From NCBI GenBank assembly GCA_934047225.1, contig CAKOHE010000093.1, forward strand, positions 32,877-96,876: 64,000 nucleotides of DNA. The letters run 5' to 3'. Origin of the DNA: Ypsolopha sequella. Its lineage: Eukaryota; Arthropoda; Insecta; Lepidoptera; Ypsolophidae. The position numbers were made by a program, and so were the translations under genes. Below, one piece after another: positions 31,629-42,824 of this stretch; position 1 is the stretch's first letter, and the number at the start of each line of letters is the position of its first letter. Under the pieces are notes generated by a model. The model made no database searches. It saw only the letters and a list, made by a program, of their open reading frames with translations, and was not told the DNA's origin.

Positions 31629-34499
31629 TAGGGTGTCCCTTATATTTCAAGTTTTTTTTTTTTTTACGCATACCTTTTAAAAACTTTCGTAATAACCCAA
31701 TATAGTCTAGAAAAAAATATAAGCTCGATTAATGAACGATTACCCGTGCCGACTTGCGATTTCAACTTGTCGATACAAGTTGTGCGGGTGGGTAGTTGGG
31801 TACTGCACTGCGACCTGTAACTACGTGTTTATTTGTCATTACATACGTGATTATTTAGATTATTAGTTGGCTGTTGTGTATTGCATAAAGATGTCGGTTG
31901 AATTACGGAGTGATTAACAAAATATTTTCCTTATCGGGCTGCCTAGCCATCAAATAAATGGTGCAAAATTACCTTCTATTCGACAAGTTTTCTCTGTCTT
32001 GTTTTACAATATTCGCGAAGTCAAGCTGACTGTCAGTGAAAGTGCTAATCTTGTGATAAGGGAGTGCATTATATTTTGGGAAAAAGCAAGAATTCCCACA
32101 AAGGCATTTCCTAACTGCGTGAAGAAGCTTGTTGATTTATATCATGTTTGGAGAGAACTGCAGAAAAATTGTAAAAAAACCTAGGATATTTTCAAAAACC
32201 GCCAAAATAATTTTGAAAGAGACCTTGATAACTTATTTGATATTGCACATGCTAATGCCTTTGAAAGAATGAAAATAGAAGAAGACAAAGAATTTTTGAA
32301 AAAACAAAGAGAGCCAGGTTGACTGGGATGCTTAGGGGGTGTAGACAAAAAGTTGGCGGACAAAGAAGAAAGAGTTAGACAACGAAGATTAGACGAAGAG
32401 GGAAGAAAACTTAGACAAAGAGAGTTATTGGCTGTTGCATCGACTTCTACTACACATAACTTGGAAGATCTACAAGATTCAGACGAAGAACAAATTCTGA
32501 ATTCTGAAGTCAGCTTGCCTGAGATTTCCTGCCCTGAAGTAAGTTCGAAAAGAGGTAGAAAGAATCTGATAACACCTAAACTTGTTGCAGCTTTAGATCG
32601 ATGCCAGCTTAGCATAAGAGACTCCGTTTACATTCTTCATGCGGTCGTAGAAGCGCTTGGTTTGAGCAGCGATGACTTCCCCATTAACAAATCCTCGATC
32701 CAGCGAATTCGTACACAGACGAGAAAATCCAGGGCAGAAGCAATAAAAACTCACTTTCAGAACAATGTACCTGACGTAGTTACAGTCCATTGGGATGGAG
32801 AATTATTACCAGGCTTGAATGTGCGAAGCTCAAAAGAAGAACGTTTGCCAATTATCGCTTCATTTGAAGGCGGAGAACAGATTCTTTCAGTGCCAAAACT
32901 AGATAGTTCTTCTGGTAAACATCAAGCTAAAGCCATCTCAACTGCCCTCTTTGACTGGAACCTTAATGAAAAGGTACAAATATTGTGTTGCGACACACCA
33001 GCTTCGAATACTGGCCATTTCAATGGAGCTTGTGCTCTTTTGGGGCAGACTTTGGACAGAGAATTGTTACTTTTTGCTTGTCGTCATCATGTTTATGAGT
33101 TAGACCTAAAAGCTGTGTTCGAAACCAAAATAAAGCAAGTTACTAGTAGCCCAGATATTCCGATCTTCAAAAAGTTCAAAGACAATTGGAAAAACATCGA
33201 TTCAAATACCATTGAACTATGCCTTGATTTCGTAAAAGAACATGTTGCTGAGACAAACATTACAACTTTGTTAATGTTTTATAAAGAACAATTTAGACAA
33301 AGCTTTTATAAGAGACGATTATCGTGAATTGGTTGAACTATGCATAGTGTTTTTAGGGGGAGATTTGGAGAAGAAAATAAAAATTAAGCCGCCTGGAGCT
33401 ATGCATCAGGCACGATGGATGGCGAGAGCGATTTACTCTTTAAAAATATGTTTGCTTCAATCTCAATTTAGAATGCGAAGGACAAAAAGGCCCTACAAGA
33501 TGTTTGCTTATTTATCGTCACATTGTATGTAGAACCTTGGCTCGAATGCTCAGTGGCGATTAAAGCACCTAACCAAGATTTGTGCTTCTTGAAGGCGTTA
33601 AGAGACTATGAAAAAGTTGACGCAACAGTGTCTGAAGTCGCTATAAGCAAGTTTAGCAACCACCTGTGGTGTTTAAGTGAAGAGACAGTAATTCTATCAC
33701 TTTTTGACAATGAAGTTGATAACCAAACTAAGATGAAAATGATTGCCAACATAAACAGGGACAATATCTCAGATTTTCGCAAACGCTATATCCCATCGAA
33801 GGAAGAAATGTCCCAAAAGTTGTTTGGTGAGTTAAACTTATTTATTGTTTGTTTTTATGTTATTGTTTTTTGTTAATTAACCCTTCTTTGGTTTCAGATA
33901 AAACGCTGGATGATTTTGTATCGGAGAAGAGCAAACAATTTTTAGCTCGACTGCACATCGATGAAAATTTTCTTCATGAAGATGTTTCTTCTTGGGATGA
34001 TAATGCTGCTTTTCTGGAAGCTAAAAAAAGAATAAGTTGTTTGAAGGTTGTAAATGACACTGCTGAAAGGGCTGTCAAATTAGCGCAAGATTTTCACGGA
34101 CTGATCACGGCTGAAGAAGAGCAAAAACAATTCCTGTTGCGCTGTGTCCAGGAACATAGAAATTTGTATCCGGACTGTAAAAAACATACCCTTAAGAAAA
34201 ATTACCCTGGGTAATTGTAGTTATTTTATATGTTTATATAAAGATCAGTATTTCTCTTATTTCATGTTGTCTTTTATTCACTTCGTTTATTGCATTATTA
34301 TTAATTTTGTAGGACTAAACCAAATGTTAGGATGAAACATGATTTTTGATAAACTTTGTCGCTCGGTCGGCACGGGTTGCAATCATGCTAGAAAGACAAA
34401 ATTTCATATTTAAGTATGGTTTTGCATTTATAAAAGATATAGAGGGTATGCATTTTAAAATTAGAAAAAAAATTTTTTTTGTCATTTAGGGACACCCTA
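31629..34499 (+). mobile_element. 2.87-kb hAT-like DNA transposon with exact target duplication
   Basis: 12-bp terminal inverted repeats TAGGGTGTCCCT / complement (the last base differs in phase with AT-rich filler) flank the unit. The 8-bp target duplication ATGGGTAT lies at 31,621-31,628 and 34,500-34,507. Removing the element and one duplication restores the 86-bp repeat unit exactly, so both boundaries are certain. An 8-bp duplication is the mark of hAT (also P and a few others). Contains a transposase pseudogene. Confidence 0.9.
31891..34214 (+). pseudogene. hAT-like transposase, interrupted
   Basis: One + frame starts at ATG 31,891 and runs to 33,327 but has stops at 31,915 (TAA), 32,182 (TAG) and 32,320 (TGA). 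Frame changes near 33,308 and 33,505 lead into later pieces, and a clean 71-bp GT-AG intron (33,827-33,897) joins the last exon, which ends at 34,214. Landmarks: charged N-terminus (32,200-32,450), VHWDGELLPG (candidate first catalytic D, 32,794), CCDTPASNTGHFNGAC (candidate second D, 32,992), LLLFACRHHVYEL (hAT-like C..H motif), GAMHQARWMARAIYSLKI (hAT-like RW box), then VVNDTAERAVKLAQDF and an EEQKQFLL tail. About 700 codons in all. The order D, D, CxH, RW fits hAT; I cannot place the catalytic E. The several lesions mean it is inactive. Confidence 0.78.
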
Positions 34500-34678
34500 A
34501 TGGGTATATATAACAAACTGCATTTCCACAGCTTGTTATATACAGGTATATATATATAAAACAAGCTGCATTTCCATAGCTTGTTATATATGGGTATATA
34601 TAACAAACTGCATTTCCATAGCTTGTAATATACAGGTATATATATAACAAGCTGCATTTCCATAGCTTGTTATATTAT
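34500..34678. repeat. 86-bp minisatellite, right part
   Basis: Continuation of the array broken by the transposon, four half-units, including one with TATATATATAAAAC expansion. Confidence 0.9.
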
Positions 34679-34698
34679 TTATTTTTATATTATTTATA

Positions 34699-35046
34699 GT
34701 ATTTAATGGTACACGTAGGTATATTTACGTTGTATGAGAGGTATTTAATGGTACACAAATATTTTCGCTCTATGGGAGGTATTTAATGGTACACAAATAT
34801 ATTTACGTTGTATGAGAGGTATTTAATGGTACACATATATTTACGTTGTATGAGAGGTATTTAATGGTACACATATATTTACGTTGTATGAGAGGTATTT
34901 AATGGTACACATATATTTACGTTGTATAGGAGGTATTTAATGGTACATAAATATTGTCGTTGTATGAGAGGTGTTTAAAGGTACACAAATATTTTCGTTC
35001 TATGGGAGGTATTTAATGGTACACATATATTTACGTTTTATGACAT
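34699..35046 (+). repeat. 38-bp minisatellite, nine copies
   Basis: Unit GTATTTAATGGTACACATAT, ATTTACGTTGTATGAGAG. Starts at 34,699, 34,741, 34,779, 34,819, 34,857, 34,895, 34,933, 34,971 and 35,009. Two variants (GTTGTATGAGAG and TTCTATGGGAG) alternate irregularly. Confidence 0.9.
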
Positions 35047-35048
35047 TA

Positions 35049-35188
35049 ACGGTCTTACCACAAAACTGTGTTTAACTTTAGACAGTGTTTAAATCTGTTG
35101 CTGTCACTCTTTTACAATATGAAAAAAAAGGTGACAACGACAGATTTAAACACTGTCTAAAGTTAAACACTGTTTTGTAGTAACACCG
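35049..35188. repeat. Hairpin family MITE-3, copy 2
   Basis: ACGGTCTTACCACAAAACTG, TGTTTAACTTTAGACAGTGT, TTAAATCTGTTG and complements form about 55-bp arms around a 25-bp loop. The left end abuts the last unit of the 38-bp array. Confidence 0.88.
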
Positions 35189-35835
35189 TAAATGTCTAAA
35201 TACAAATAAATGTAATAAATGTAACAGTCATCAGTCTCTAGTCTATAGGTAAGGCTCACGGAGCTATAAAAATTCACTTTGACCCTAATTGTAGGAGGAA
35301 ATATCAATAACCTCTATCTATGACTGTAAAAGGCGACATTAAAAAAAGAACATTATTATTCTAAATATTATTGGAGTGCATTCTAAATTTGTTTTAGAAT
35401 GCACTCTAATAATATATTATTATAATTATATAATTTACCATTAAAGATCAATCAATAACGATTTTTTAAGTAAACATATGGGGGCCAAGATTCGAACTTG
35501 CGATTTTTTACTTTCATGACAAGTGCGCTACCTCTTGCGCCAACGAGGACTCTCGAATTTTGCCACCATACCTATGCACCGAAATTTTGTAACTACTTGT
35601 TACACTAGCTAGTAATGCTCATATTGGACGCTCACGAGGGCGTTAAGTGAATTTGACGCTTTGTGCCGCTAAAGGAACAGATGCCGCAGTCGTCGCTTAA
35701 TTATATGTTGCTTCAGACAGTTAAGAAAACACAGTTCTTATCAATTAATATTATATTTATATTTTATATTTTCTGTTTGTTCTAGTTTGTAATGCATCAA
35801 TAATATTTAGAGTATCCCCTAAACCGTTACGGATC
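35189..35835. other. Unassigned; hairpin and tRNA-like segment
   Basis: A hairpin with 24-bp arms (ATTGGAGTGCATTCTAAA and complement) spans 35,364-35,416. The tRNA-like segment is listed separately. No coding sequence. Confidence 0.5.
35478..35548 (-). pseudogene. tRNA-like sequence (Met-CAT-like anticodon)
   Basis: The - strand reads GTTGGCGCAAGAGGTAGCGC (D-arm, A box), ACTTGTCATGAAAGT (anticodon arm, CAT in a loop with T33) and GCAAGTTCGAATCTTG (T-arm, B box), then GCCCCCA. The 5' acceptor half does not pair with the 3' half. A tRNA-derived SINE head or a decayed gene. Confidence 0.55.
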
Positions 35836-36045
35836 CTTATAAGGATCGCGTTTTTCATGTCGACGTTCGGTACCCATCCTTATAAGGATCGCTCGCCCGA
35901 GTACTTTTTGACGTCGATTTTCTTTTCCGATTCGGATTTTTGTGCTCTGTGGTTTATTTTGAGTGGTCACACTAGCCAACGTTCTGCATTGAAAACAGCC
36001 CTGGTCACAGAAAACAGCCCTGGTCACAGAAAACAGTCTTGGCCT
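35836..36045. repeat. Twin ATCCTTATAAGGAT dyads and triple 19-bp repeat
   Basis: GATCCTTATAAGGATCG occurs at about 35,831-35,847 and again, as CATCCTTATAAGGATCGC, at about 35,877. Downstream, AAAACAGCCCTGGTCACAG repeats three times (35,992-36,045; the last copy is diverged). The arrangement resembles an upstream control region, but no gene follows. Confidence 0.5.
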
Positions 36046-37248
36046 TAGAAAAAAACGAAATAAAATCCTTCAATTTTGTCCGCGATCGCGAAGTGTGAGG
36101 TGATCCAACAATTCTTCGATTTGCTGTGTAATTGTCTCAAAATATAGTGTATTTTCTCAAAGTATATTGACTGTATAGTAAGAGGGTTAATAAAGTACAA
36201 AAAGAATACTACATGTTGTTTGATATTTTTATATCCCAATAGGAAAGTCTGATAGAACCCTTTTTCTTTATTTACTCGCATGCAGGTCGATCATAGTACA
36301 ATATATTTTAATCAAAGTAATATCAGCTTGTTGACAATTTATCTAGGATTACAACGGTATGCCATATGCGTGGTATTTCCTACCAGGAAAGCCATAAAAA
36401 CCACTAAACTGAACCACGTCACGCGCGGCCCTGCGGGCGCCTGGAGGGGCAATCACTGTAGGGCGGCAAGGCTGCGCGCGGCGTATCAGGTTAGGGGTTA
36501 ATAAAAATACTGATTTTTGGACGTCAATATCTCAACAAGTATACAAAGTGATGGACGTCGCTATATAAACATATGAAAATAATATTACTCGTATTGACAA
36601 ATTTAGTCAGCAATAGTAAAGAAATACAAGTTTTTGATTTGATTAAAATGGTCCCTGGATTGATTGAAAAATCCCTGAATTGGACGTCTAAGAAAGTACT
36701 GAAATCCTTACTCTGAATAATTTTAGGTAGGTTTTAATTTCGGAGAAACTTTCAGATCCTTTTTATCTCAGGCATATTTCTACCACAGACATTAGTGATG
36801 AATAAATAAGTATAATGAGAGAACTCCTCTCCCCCTCGCCCCTCGCCAAATAACCCGTAATTCGGTGAAATATCTTTGATGTAACCGAGTCCGAATTGAT
36901 TTTTAAAATAAAAGTTCATCGAACGACGAAATGGCTTTTTCAGATTCCTAATAATTTCGCACGGGTTGTTTTGTGGCGAGTTGGTTAATTTTAGGCCTTT
37001 GTGGTGCTTTTTATATGGAACGAAATGAAAATAACGTAAATTTTATTTAAATAATTTAGCAGTTGCGTACTATACACGCATTTATTTTGGGGCACAATTT
37101 TTGAATAAACTTATTAAATTATACTAAATATTAGATTCAAATAAATATATTTTTTATTATTACCTTTGTATGGCATTTAATTATTTATAGATATGGAGCA
37201 TATAAAATTATAAAAACAATTAATATACGATATATTTCGACTCCACAG
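36046..37248. other. Unassigned region
   Basis: Contains a GC-rich island at 36,418-36,495 in otherwise AT-rich DNA. Frames of 60-80 codons show no domain. Nothing supported. Confidence 0.35.
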
Positions 37249-37475
37249 TAGGAGTTTTAAACGTAACCGAGTAATTTATTGCTTTTACGCCCGTGTATCA
37301 TACTACGTTTTTCAATGCATAGTGTGAGGAAACGAAAATAAATATAATCTTGTGAACTTTAAATTATAATTGGCTCAAAAGGATTGTATCCAGAGCCGTT
37401 AAACAGTGGAAAAAAAAGTATAACATCTATGGTACATAGGAAAGGCTGCAGGTTAGCCAACCATTGTAAATAAAT
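37249..37475 (+). repeat. Dispersed repeat D, copy 1
   Basis: About 220 bp nearly identical to 47,601-47,820: AGTTTTAAACGTAACCGAGT, AATTTATTGCTTTTACGCCC, CAGAGCCGTTAAACAGTGGA, AGGAAAGGCTGCAGGTTAGC. Directly followed by the Helitron-like unit. Confidence 0.85.
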
Positions 37476-37975
37476 TAAAAAATATAGTTTTGATGTATGT
37501 AAGTTTGGATGTTTATTACTCCTTCACGCCGCGGCGTACCTACTGAACCGATTGTACTGAAACTTTGCACAAATGTAGTTCTAGACCTGGAATAGGACAT
37601 AGATTTTTCAAATCATCAATTTAGAGACGCGGCTCGGCCTTCAGCCTCGCCGAATATACTATGTCAGGGGATTATAACAATTAAGACCGCCAAAGACACA
37701 TTAGTAGAGGATTAATTCAGAGAACATAAAATAGTATCGATCAGAAAAACGGCTCGGCCTTCGGCGTCGCCAAAGATAGAAACGTGTCTTGGTCTACGGC
37801 CTCAATGGGGATCAAATAAAAAATTGGATGATGAGAACCAAAAACACTCCAAATACACCAAACCAGTCAGGCTAACTAAGTAATAAAAAATTAATGGTCT
37901 GAAAACTATTTACAGATTCGATACAACTATACAAAAACTTAAACGACGCAGACAAAGCCCCGGGCAAAATGCTAG
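37476..37975 (+). mobile_element. Non-autonomous Helitron-like element
   Basis: Starts near TATGTAAGTTTGGATG and ends GACAAAGCCCCGGGCAAAAT, GCTAG at 37,975 followed by T. Inner GC patches (GGCTCGGCCTTCAGCCTCGC) recur. The 52,910-53,105 copy is the inverted right half. No coding content. Confidence 0.6.
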
Positions 37976-38121
37976 TTAATTTATAAATGTTTCGACGATT
38001 ATATAAATTATATTTACATTAAAACTATAACTGGTAATTATTATTGATATTTTAATTTCATTTGTAATCATTTTTTTAAAGATTATTTTTGCAAGCCACT
38101 TACAGCAAAATGTTTTACTGT

Positions 38122-38680
38122 GTACAACAAATAAGATTTGTTGCCTTGACGTCGAGTCCCACCACGTCGAGTAGCCTCTACGTCTACTCAACAAATACAA
38201 CAAATAAGATTTGTTGCCTTGACGTCGAGTCCCACCACGTCGAGTAGCCTCTACGTCTACTCAACAAACTGTCGCTTTTAGTACCGCCACGTCGAACCGT
38301 TGAAAAATCCTCGCTTTTGTTACCGGCACGTCTACTAACAGTTTACAAATGTACAGTCATACGAATATTTGAACAGTCTTCTTTGAAAAAGCATACACCC
38401 ATCGCAACACCGGTTTACCTAACTTCTGCGACGTCTCAAAATTAGTACAAGTGGGCCTCGTTTACTGCAATTATTTATGTTGATTTTTATTTGTAATCAT
38501 TAAAAGATTTACGATTGGAAAAAAAATGTTTCATTGACTGTACTTTTTCTCACAGTAGACGTGGCGGCACCTAATGCGTGAACTTTTCACTATAAAAAAG
38601 TAAATACAAAAAAAATAGTAGACGTAGAGGCTACTCGACGTGGCGGGACTCGACGTCAAGGCACCAAATCACAAATAAAT
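38122..38680. repeat. Inverted-repeat element with ACGTCGAGT motifs and a 75-bp duplication
   Basis: The left arm (GCCTTGACGTCGAGTCCCAC, CACGTCGAGTAGCCTCTACG, TCTACTC) is present twice in tandem (from 38,127 and 38,202). The right arm at 38,618-38,665 is its complement. Additional ACGTCGA / ACGTCTACT motifs lie between. Dense repeated 9-mers near the ends are typical of transposase-binding sites. Confidence 0.8.
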
Positions 38681-39615
38681 GATTTCAATATTTATTTCCA
38701 CTTAACCACTATAACTTGACCTATATCCTAAAGTCCGGCCGTTCATTCGAGAGAATGGTGACGTTTGCAAATGTCAGGGGCTAAAACCTTTTTTTACTGT
38801 TTTTTTTGCATTTCAATATTTTATATTTATCATGATGATTTTAGGGTAGATTGTATATCGTTAAAAGGTCCCATTTGTTAATAAAAAGTATTTTTGTCGT
38901 ATATATTTTCCACTTCCTAGTACAAAACTTAATGAATCAGCTGACTCAATTTCTACGTAAAAGTTAAAAAAAAGCGCAAAAAATATTATTTTTGGCGAAA
39001 AGTTGTCTATTAGCGATACTGTGTTCACTTGAAGCTTATATAGAGGTTGTCATTTTATTTATGTAGCGGAAATCATATTGAATTAAGACTCTGTATCTAA
39101 GTGATCAATGTTTTATTACCCTTTTTGTGAAAATCGTTAATTTGTTTTTATCGTTTTCCCGAGTCAGCTCCGAGTCAGTTACTATAGGAAGTCAACATTT
39201 TATTTGGCAAAATTAGCAAAAAGTATTACGATCCGTGTTGCTGATTTATTATTATTACTTGCCAATATGGTAGTTTGGCTGTATAAATAAATGTCACCTT
39301 TCAAAGAGCTCGTGCTATAACTAAAATTTCCTTCTGCTCATTATTTCTGTCAAATCAGCAATCATAATGCCTGCAGTATGAATCCTCGACTTTTTGAATT
39401 GACATTTCAGAAAAAGGTTTATAATATCTGCGGTGTAAGGCAGTGTTGTCGTATTATAAAACTGATATACCTTACCAAATAATAAGATCGTATATATATT
39501 CTATTCCAGAGAACGAGAGAGAACGAGAGAGTGAAAGCAGGCAAGTTCAATTAGTCTGTTCACAAAATCATCAAAACGAATGACTAATTTTACAACTGCC
39601 TATAACCACTTACCT
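38681..39615. other. Unassigned AT-rich stretch
   Basis: Nothing supported. AACGAGAGAGAACGAGAGAG is a short tandem run at 39,512. Confidence 0.35.
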
Positions 39616-39626
39616 GGTGTCGCTTT

Positions 39627-39998
39627 AAGGTGGTAGAGCTGATGCCGGGCTCGACTGTAGAGGTACAGTGGTAAGATAGTGGTCTTACTTGGAGACCCCC
39701 TCGAAGTAATTCGGTGGAGAGTAAGAGGACAGCTCACAGGCAAAAAACCAGGAGGCCCACCATGCCTGGGACCAATGGATGGCGGTATATCCATCCCTAA
39801 TAGCCGGGCCTTATATGGAACAGACCGGTGACGGGCAGCGGCGTCACTGGTGCGAGGGTTCCGGCACCGCGCTCATCTATTCGTCAGCCCAGCGTGTGTG
39901 AGTATGGGCAATTCTTCCAGGATGACCGCCGGGAGTGGCAAAGTCCTGGAAAGGCTTATGTCCAGCGGTGGACGAACTAGGCTGATGGATGGATGGAT
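39627..39998 (+). mobile_element. RTE retrotransposon 3' end with 11-bp target duplication
   Basis: Ends with TATGTCCAGCGGTGGACGAA, CTAGGCTGATGGATGGATGG, the standard lepidopteran RTE tail with GATG repeats. GGTGTCGCTTT flanks it at 39,616-39,626 and 39,999-40,009, a target-site duplication from target-primed reverse transcription. Only the 3' untranslated part and the last fragment of coding sequence remain. Confidence 0.85.
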
Positions 39999-40126
39999 GG
40001 TGTCGCTTTTAATTGACATCATCTCGCTTCACGACATGGTTTTGACAATTGAAAAGAAAGGATTTGTCAGTTAGTTTGGTCAACCGTCTCTTAGTGGTTG
40101 TATCAAAAAAAAACATTACACGGGGG

Positions 40127-40180
40127 TAGTTCCGATGGAACCCTAATGGAGCGTGCCCGACTCGCACTTGGCCGGTTTTC
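40127..40180 (+). repeat. Dispersed repeat family A, terminal fragment
   Basis: GTTCCGATGGAACCCTAATG, GAGCGTGCCCGACTCGCACT, TGGCCGG: both ends of family A joined, with the whole interior deleted. Confidence 0.65.
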
Positions 40181-40797
40181 TTGAAGTCTGTAAAAAACAG
40201 CAGCGATAAGACTATTTGTAGGCGTGCTACGTCGTAGCGGTTGGTTCGCCGGCGCTACGCGATCTCGTAGCTCGTTCAGTGCGCTGCGAGCTACGGGTCG
40301 CGACGCTTGTCTCTCAGCCCTGCGACCACGAAGCTCTCTGCACAATAACTTTATACGAACGTTCCTTTGTGAAGCCATTAGCTAAGTATTTTTATTTGGG
40401 GTTGATGCAAGTGTAGTGACTAGTGTTTAGCTAAATTTTGTGTTTGTTTTGTGAACTTTTTGGACAATTAAACTATTTTTGTTATTTCTTCGAGGTGATG
40501 GAAAAGGAATAATAAAAAAAGGTTTGTTGCTTTAATATATTATTAGCTTTTCGTGACTATTACACCGAAATAATATTTTACAGTTTTAATTATTCTATTT
40601 TTATTTTTAGAAACGACCAGCAAGATAAAATAAAATGCAATTTTAATTCTGTAATACATATTTTATTTTAAGATTTATCGATGTACAAAAATGGCTGTTC
40701 TCTAAATTTACTAAAATGTGATATGAAAATAACCTCCTGCGTGTGATAAAAACAAGGTATTTATCAAATTATTTGAAATAAAGTTATTTAATTTTAT
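40181..40797. other. Unassigned region
   Basis: Bases 40,215-40,345 are GC-rich with repeated GCTACG / GAGCTACG motifs; the remainder is AT-rich. No gene supported. Confidence 0.35.
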
Positions 40798-40798
40798 G

Positions 40799-41157
40799 AG
40801 GTGATAGAGCTGATGCCGGGCTCGACTGTGGAGGTACCACTATCTTACTTGGAGACCCCCTCGAAGTAATTCGGGGGAGAGTAAGAGGACAGCTCACAGG
40901 CAAAAAACCAGGAGGCCCACCATGCTTGGAACCGATGAATGGCGGTATATCCATCCATAATACCCTGGCCTTATTTGGAACAGACTGGTGACGGGCAGCG
41001 GCGTCACTGGTGCGCAGGTTCCGGTACCGCGCTCACCAACCCGCCTGCCCATCGTGTGTGAGTATGGGCAATTCTTCCAGGATGACCGCCGCCGGCAGTG
41101 GCCAAGTCCTGGAAAGGCTTATGTCCAGCAGTAGACGAACTAGGCTGATGGATGGAT
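40799..41157 (+). mobile_element. RTE retrotransposon 3' end, second copy
   Basis: Matches 39,627-39,998 at most positions (same GATAGAGCTGATGCCGGGCT start, GGAGGCCCACCATGC, GGAAAGGCTTATGTCCAGCA end). Flanking AATTTTAT / AATTTCAT may be a diverged target duplication. Orientation is the same as the first copy, 1.17 kb away. Confidence 0.82.
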
Positions 41158-41307
41158 GAATTTCATTAAAAAAAAAAACGCAATTAGCAAGTATTGAAAT
41201 AAAATGACTGTCTCTATCACAGTACCTGACCACTGAACTGACATAGAGGTCGCGGGAGCGTCTTTTTAAAGTATACACGGCATCCATAGTGTTGTTATTA
41301 CACTGTA

Positions 41308-42637
41308 TATTTTTATTTATTTTTATTTTATTTTATTTTATTTATGAACAAAAATCCACAGCAAATACATAAAATATTAACTAAATATTACATCAGCTAA
41401 TAGTGCCAATTACGGATTTCACTATGCTAACAATAAATATATATAATGTTATACTAGGAACTAACATGAAACAATTTGCAAAAAACTAAATTAAGAAAAA
41501 GAAAAAGACGCAAGACTCTGTGTTGACTTGCTAAACTAGATATTGGTGTCAGATCGATGTCACATGTCTGACAGGACCAAACCCGATTCAAGCGCTCCGT
41601 CCCTGTCGTTTCAATACTGAAAGAAAAAGACAGAACACCTATACCAAGCCTAGTCCCGCCAAACATGCCACACCGAATCGTCGACATTGTTTGTGAGAAT
41701 GCTTAGACCACAATTAGGCCTAAGTGAGAATGTGTGGAGTGATGAGTGTATGTGTACGTGTACTTGTGTGGGTCTGTTATTTCAGGTGGGCATAAAGGTG
41801 AGTTTACATAGAATAAGTTTTATTCGTGATGTAGGTTAAGAATATAACTTAAACTGTTAAACGTGTTAAATAAATAAAAATTGTGAATAATAAATAGTAC
41901 CGTATATAAGGTTTATAATAATCATAGTTGATCCAGCAGGCGCCGGGAAATGTTGCGTTTGAACGCAGATTTACTTGAACAGAATGGATCCATATCTGCA
42001 AAGCGCTCGTTGTATGTTGTAGGCAGCCGGTGGTAGACACAGTTTGCTGCATATTTAGTGCGTGAAAAGGGAGTAGTAAATAGCTTAGTATGTCGCGTTC
42101 GGGTAGATGGAGCTGATAGTCGTAACACCTCCGTCACTAATGCCGGGCAGTCGAGTGCACCAGAGCAGACGTCATGTAGCAGCGACATATCAGACACGGT
42201 ACGTCTGTCTCGCAGTGGCAACAAACTGTGTCTGCTACAGGATTCCTCATAATCTTTACACACAGCCCTTGAGCGATAGTTCAGATGTTTAAGGAACTTA
42301 CGTTGAATATGTTCGATGTCAGTGTCATACTTAGCGTACTGTGGGTTCCAGATTGGACTGCAGTACTCCAGCACGCTACGAACATAAGCACAGTAAAGGA
42401 TTTTTATGCACGCAGTGTCTGTAAAAGGCTTACTGACGCGGATAACAAATCCAAGATTCCTTAGTGCCTTGTGGGCAATAGATTCAATTTGTGTCGAAAA
42501 ACTTAATTTTGTATCCAAGATGACACCCAAATCCTTAATATTGTCGACCTTACTTAAGTTTGTGCCATTCAATTTATAAGGGAAGTCAACAGGATTTCGG
42601 CTTCTGCTAAAAGTGATTTGAACACATTTGCTAGTAT
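41308..42637 (-). pseudogene. Jockey-like retrotransposon, RT C-terminal half plus 3' UTR
   Basis: The - strand frame from about 42,637 to 41,922 reads KCVQITFSRSRNP, VDNIKDLGVILDTKLSFSTQ (the conserved end of the RT palm and start of the thumb in Jockey elements), YCAYVRSVLEYCSPIWNPQ, IQRKFLKHLNYRSR, then a Pro/Ser-poor C-terminus ending FKRNISRRLLDQL. A long 3' UTR follows, whose last 320 bp recur at 8,545-8,905, and an A-rich tail (TTTTATTTTATTTTA on +) closes it at about 41,308. The catalytic palm and upstream ORFs are missing. The remaining frame has no stop over 216 codons, so the copy is not very old. Confidence 0.85.
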
Positions 42638-42824
42638 ATTTTCAGAACTATTAGCAAAAAAAAATCTCATAAAGTATACACTATTTGCGCGTACTGGTCG
42701 CGTATAGTTTCTATCAACAATGTAATAACTGGCTAGAACCAACACGTACTGACAATGTATAGATTTAGGACTTATACATGCACAGTATTTGTATAGTATA
42801 CAACATCAGATTATACAAATTAAT

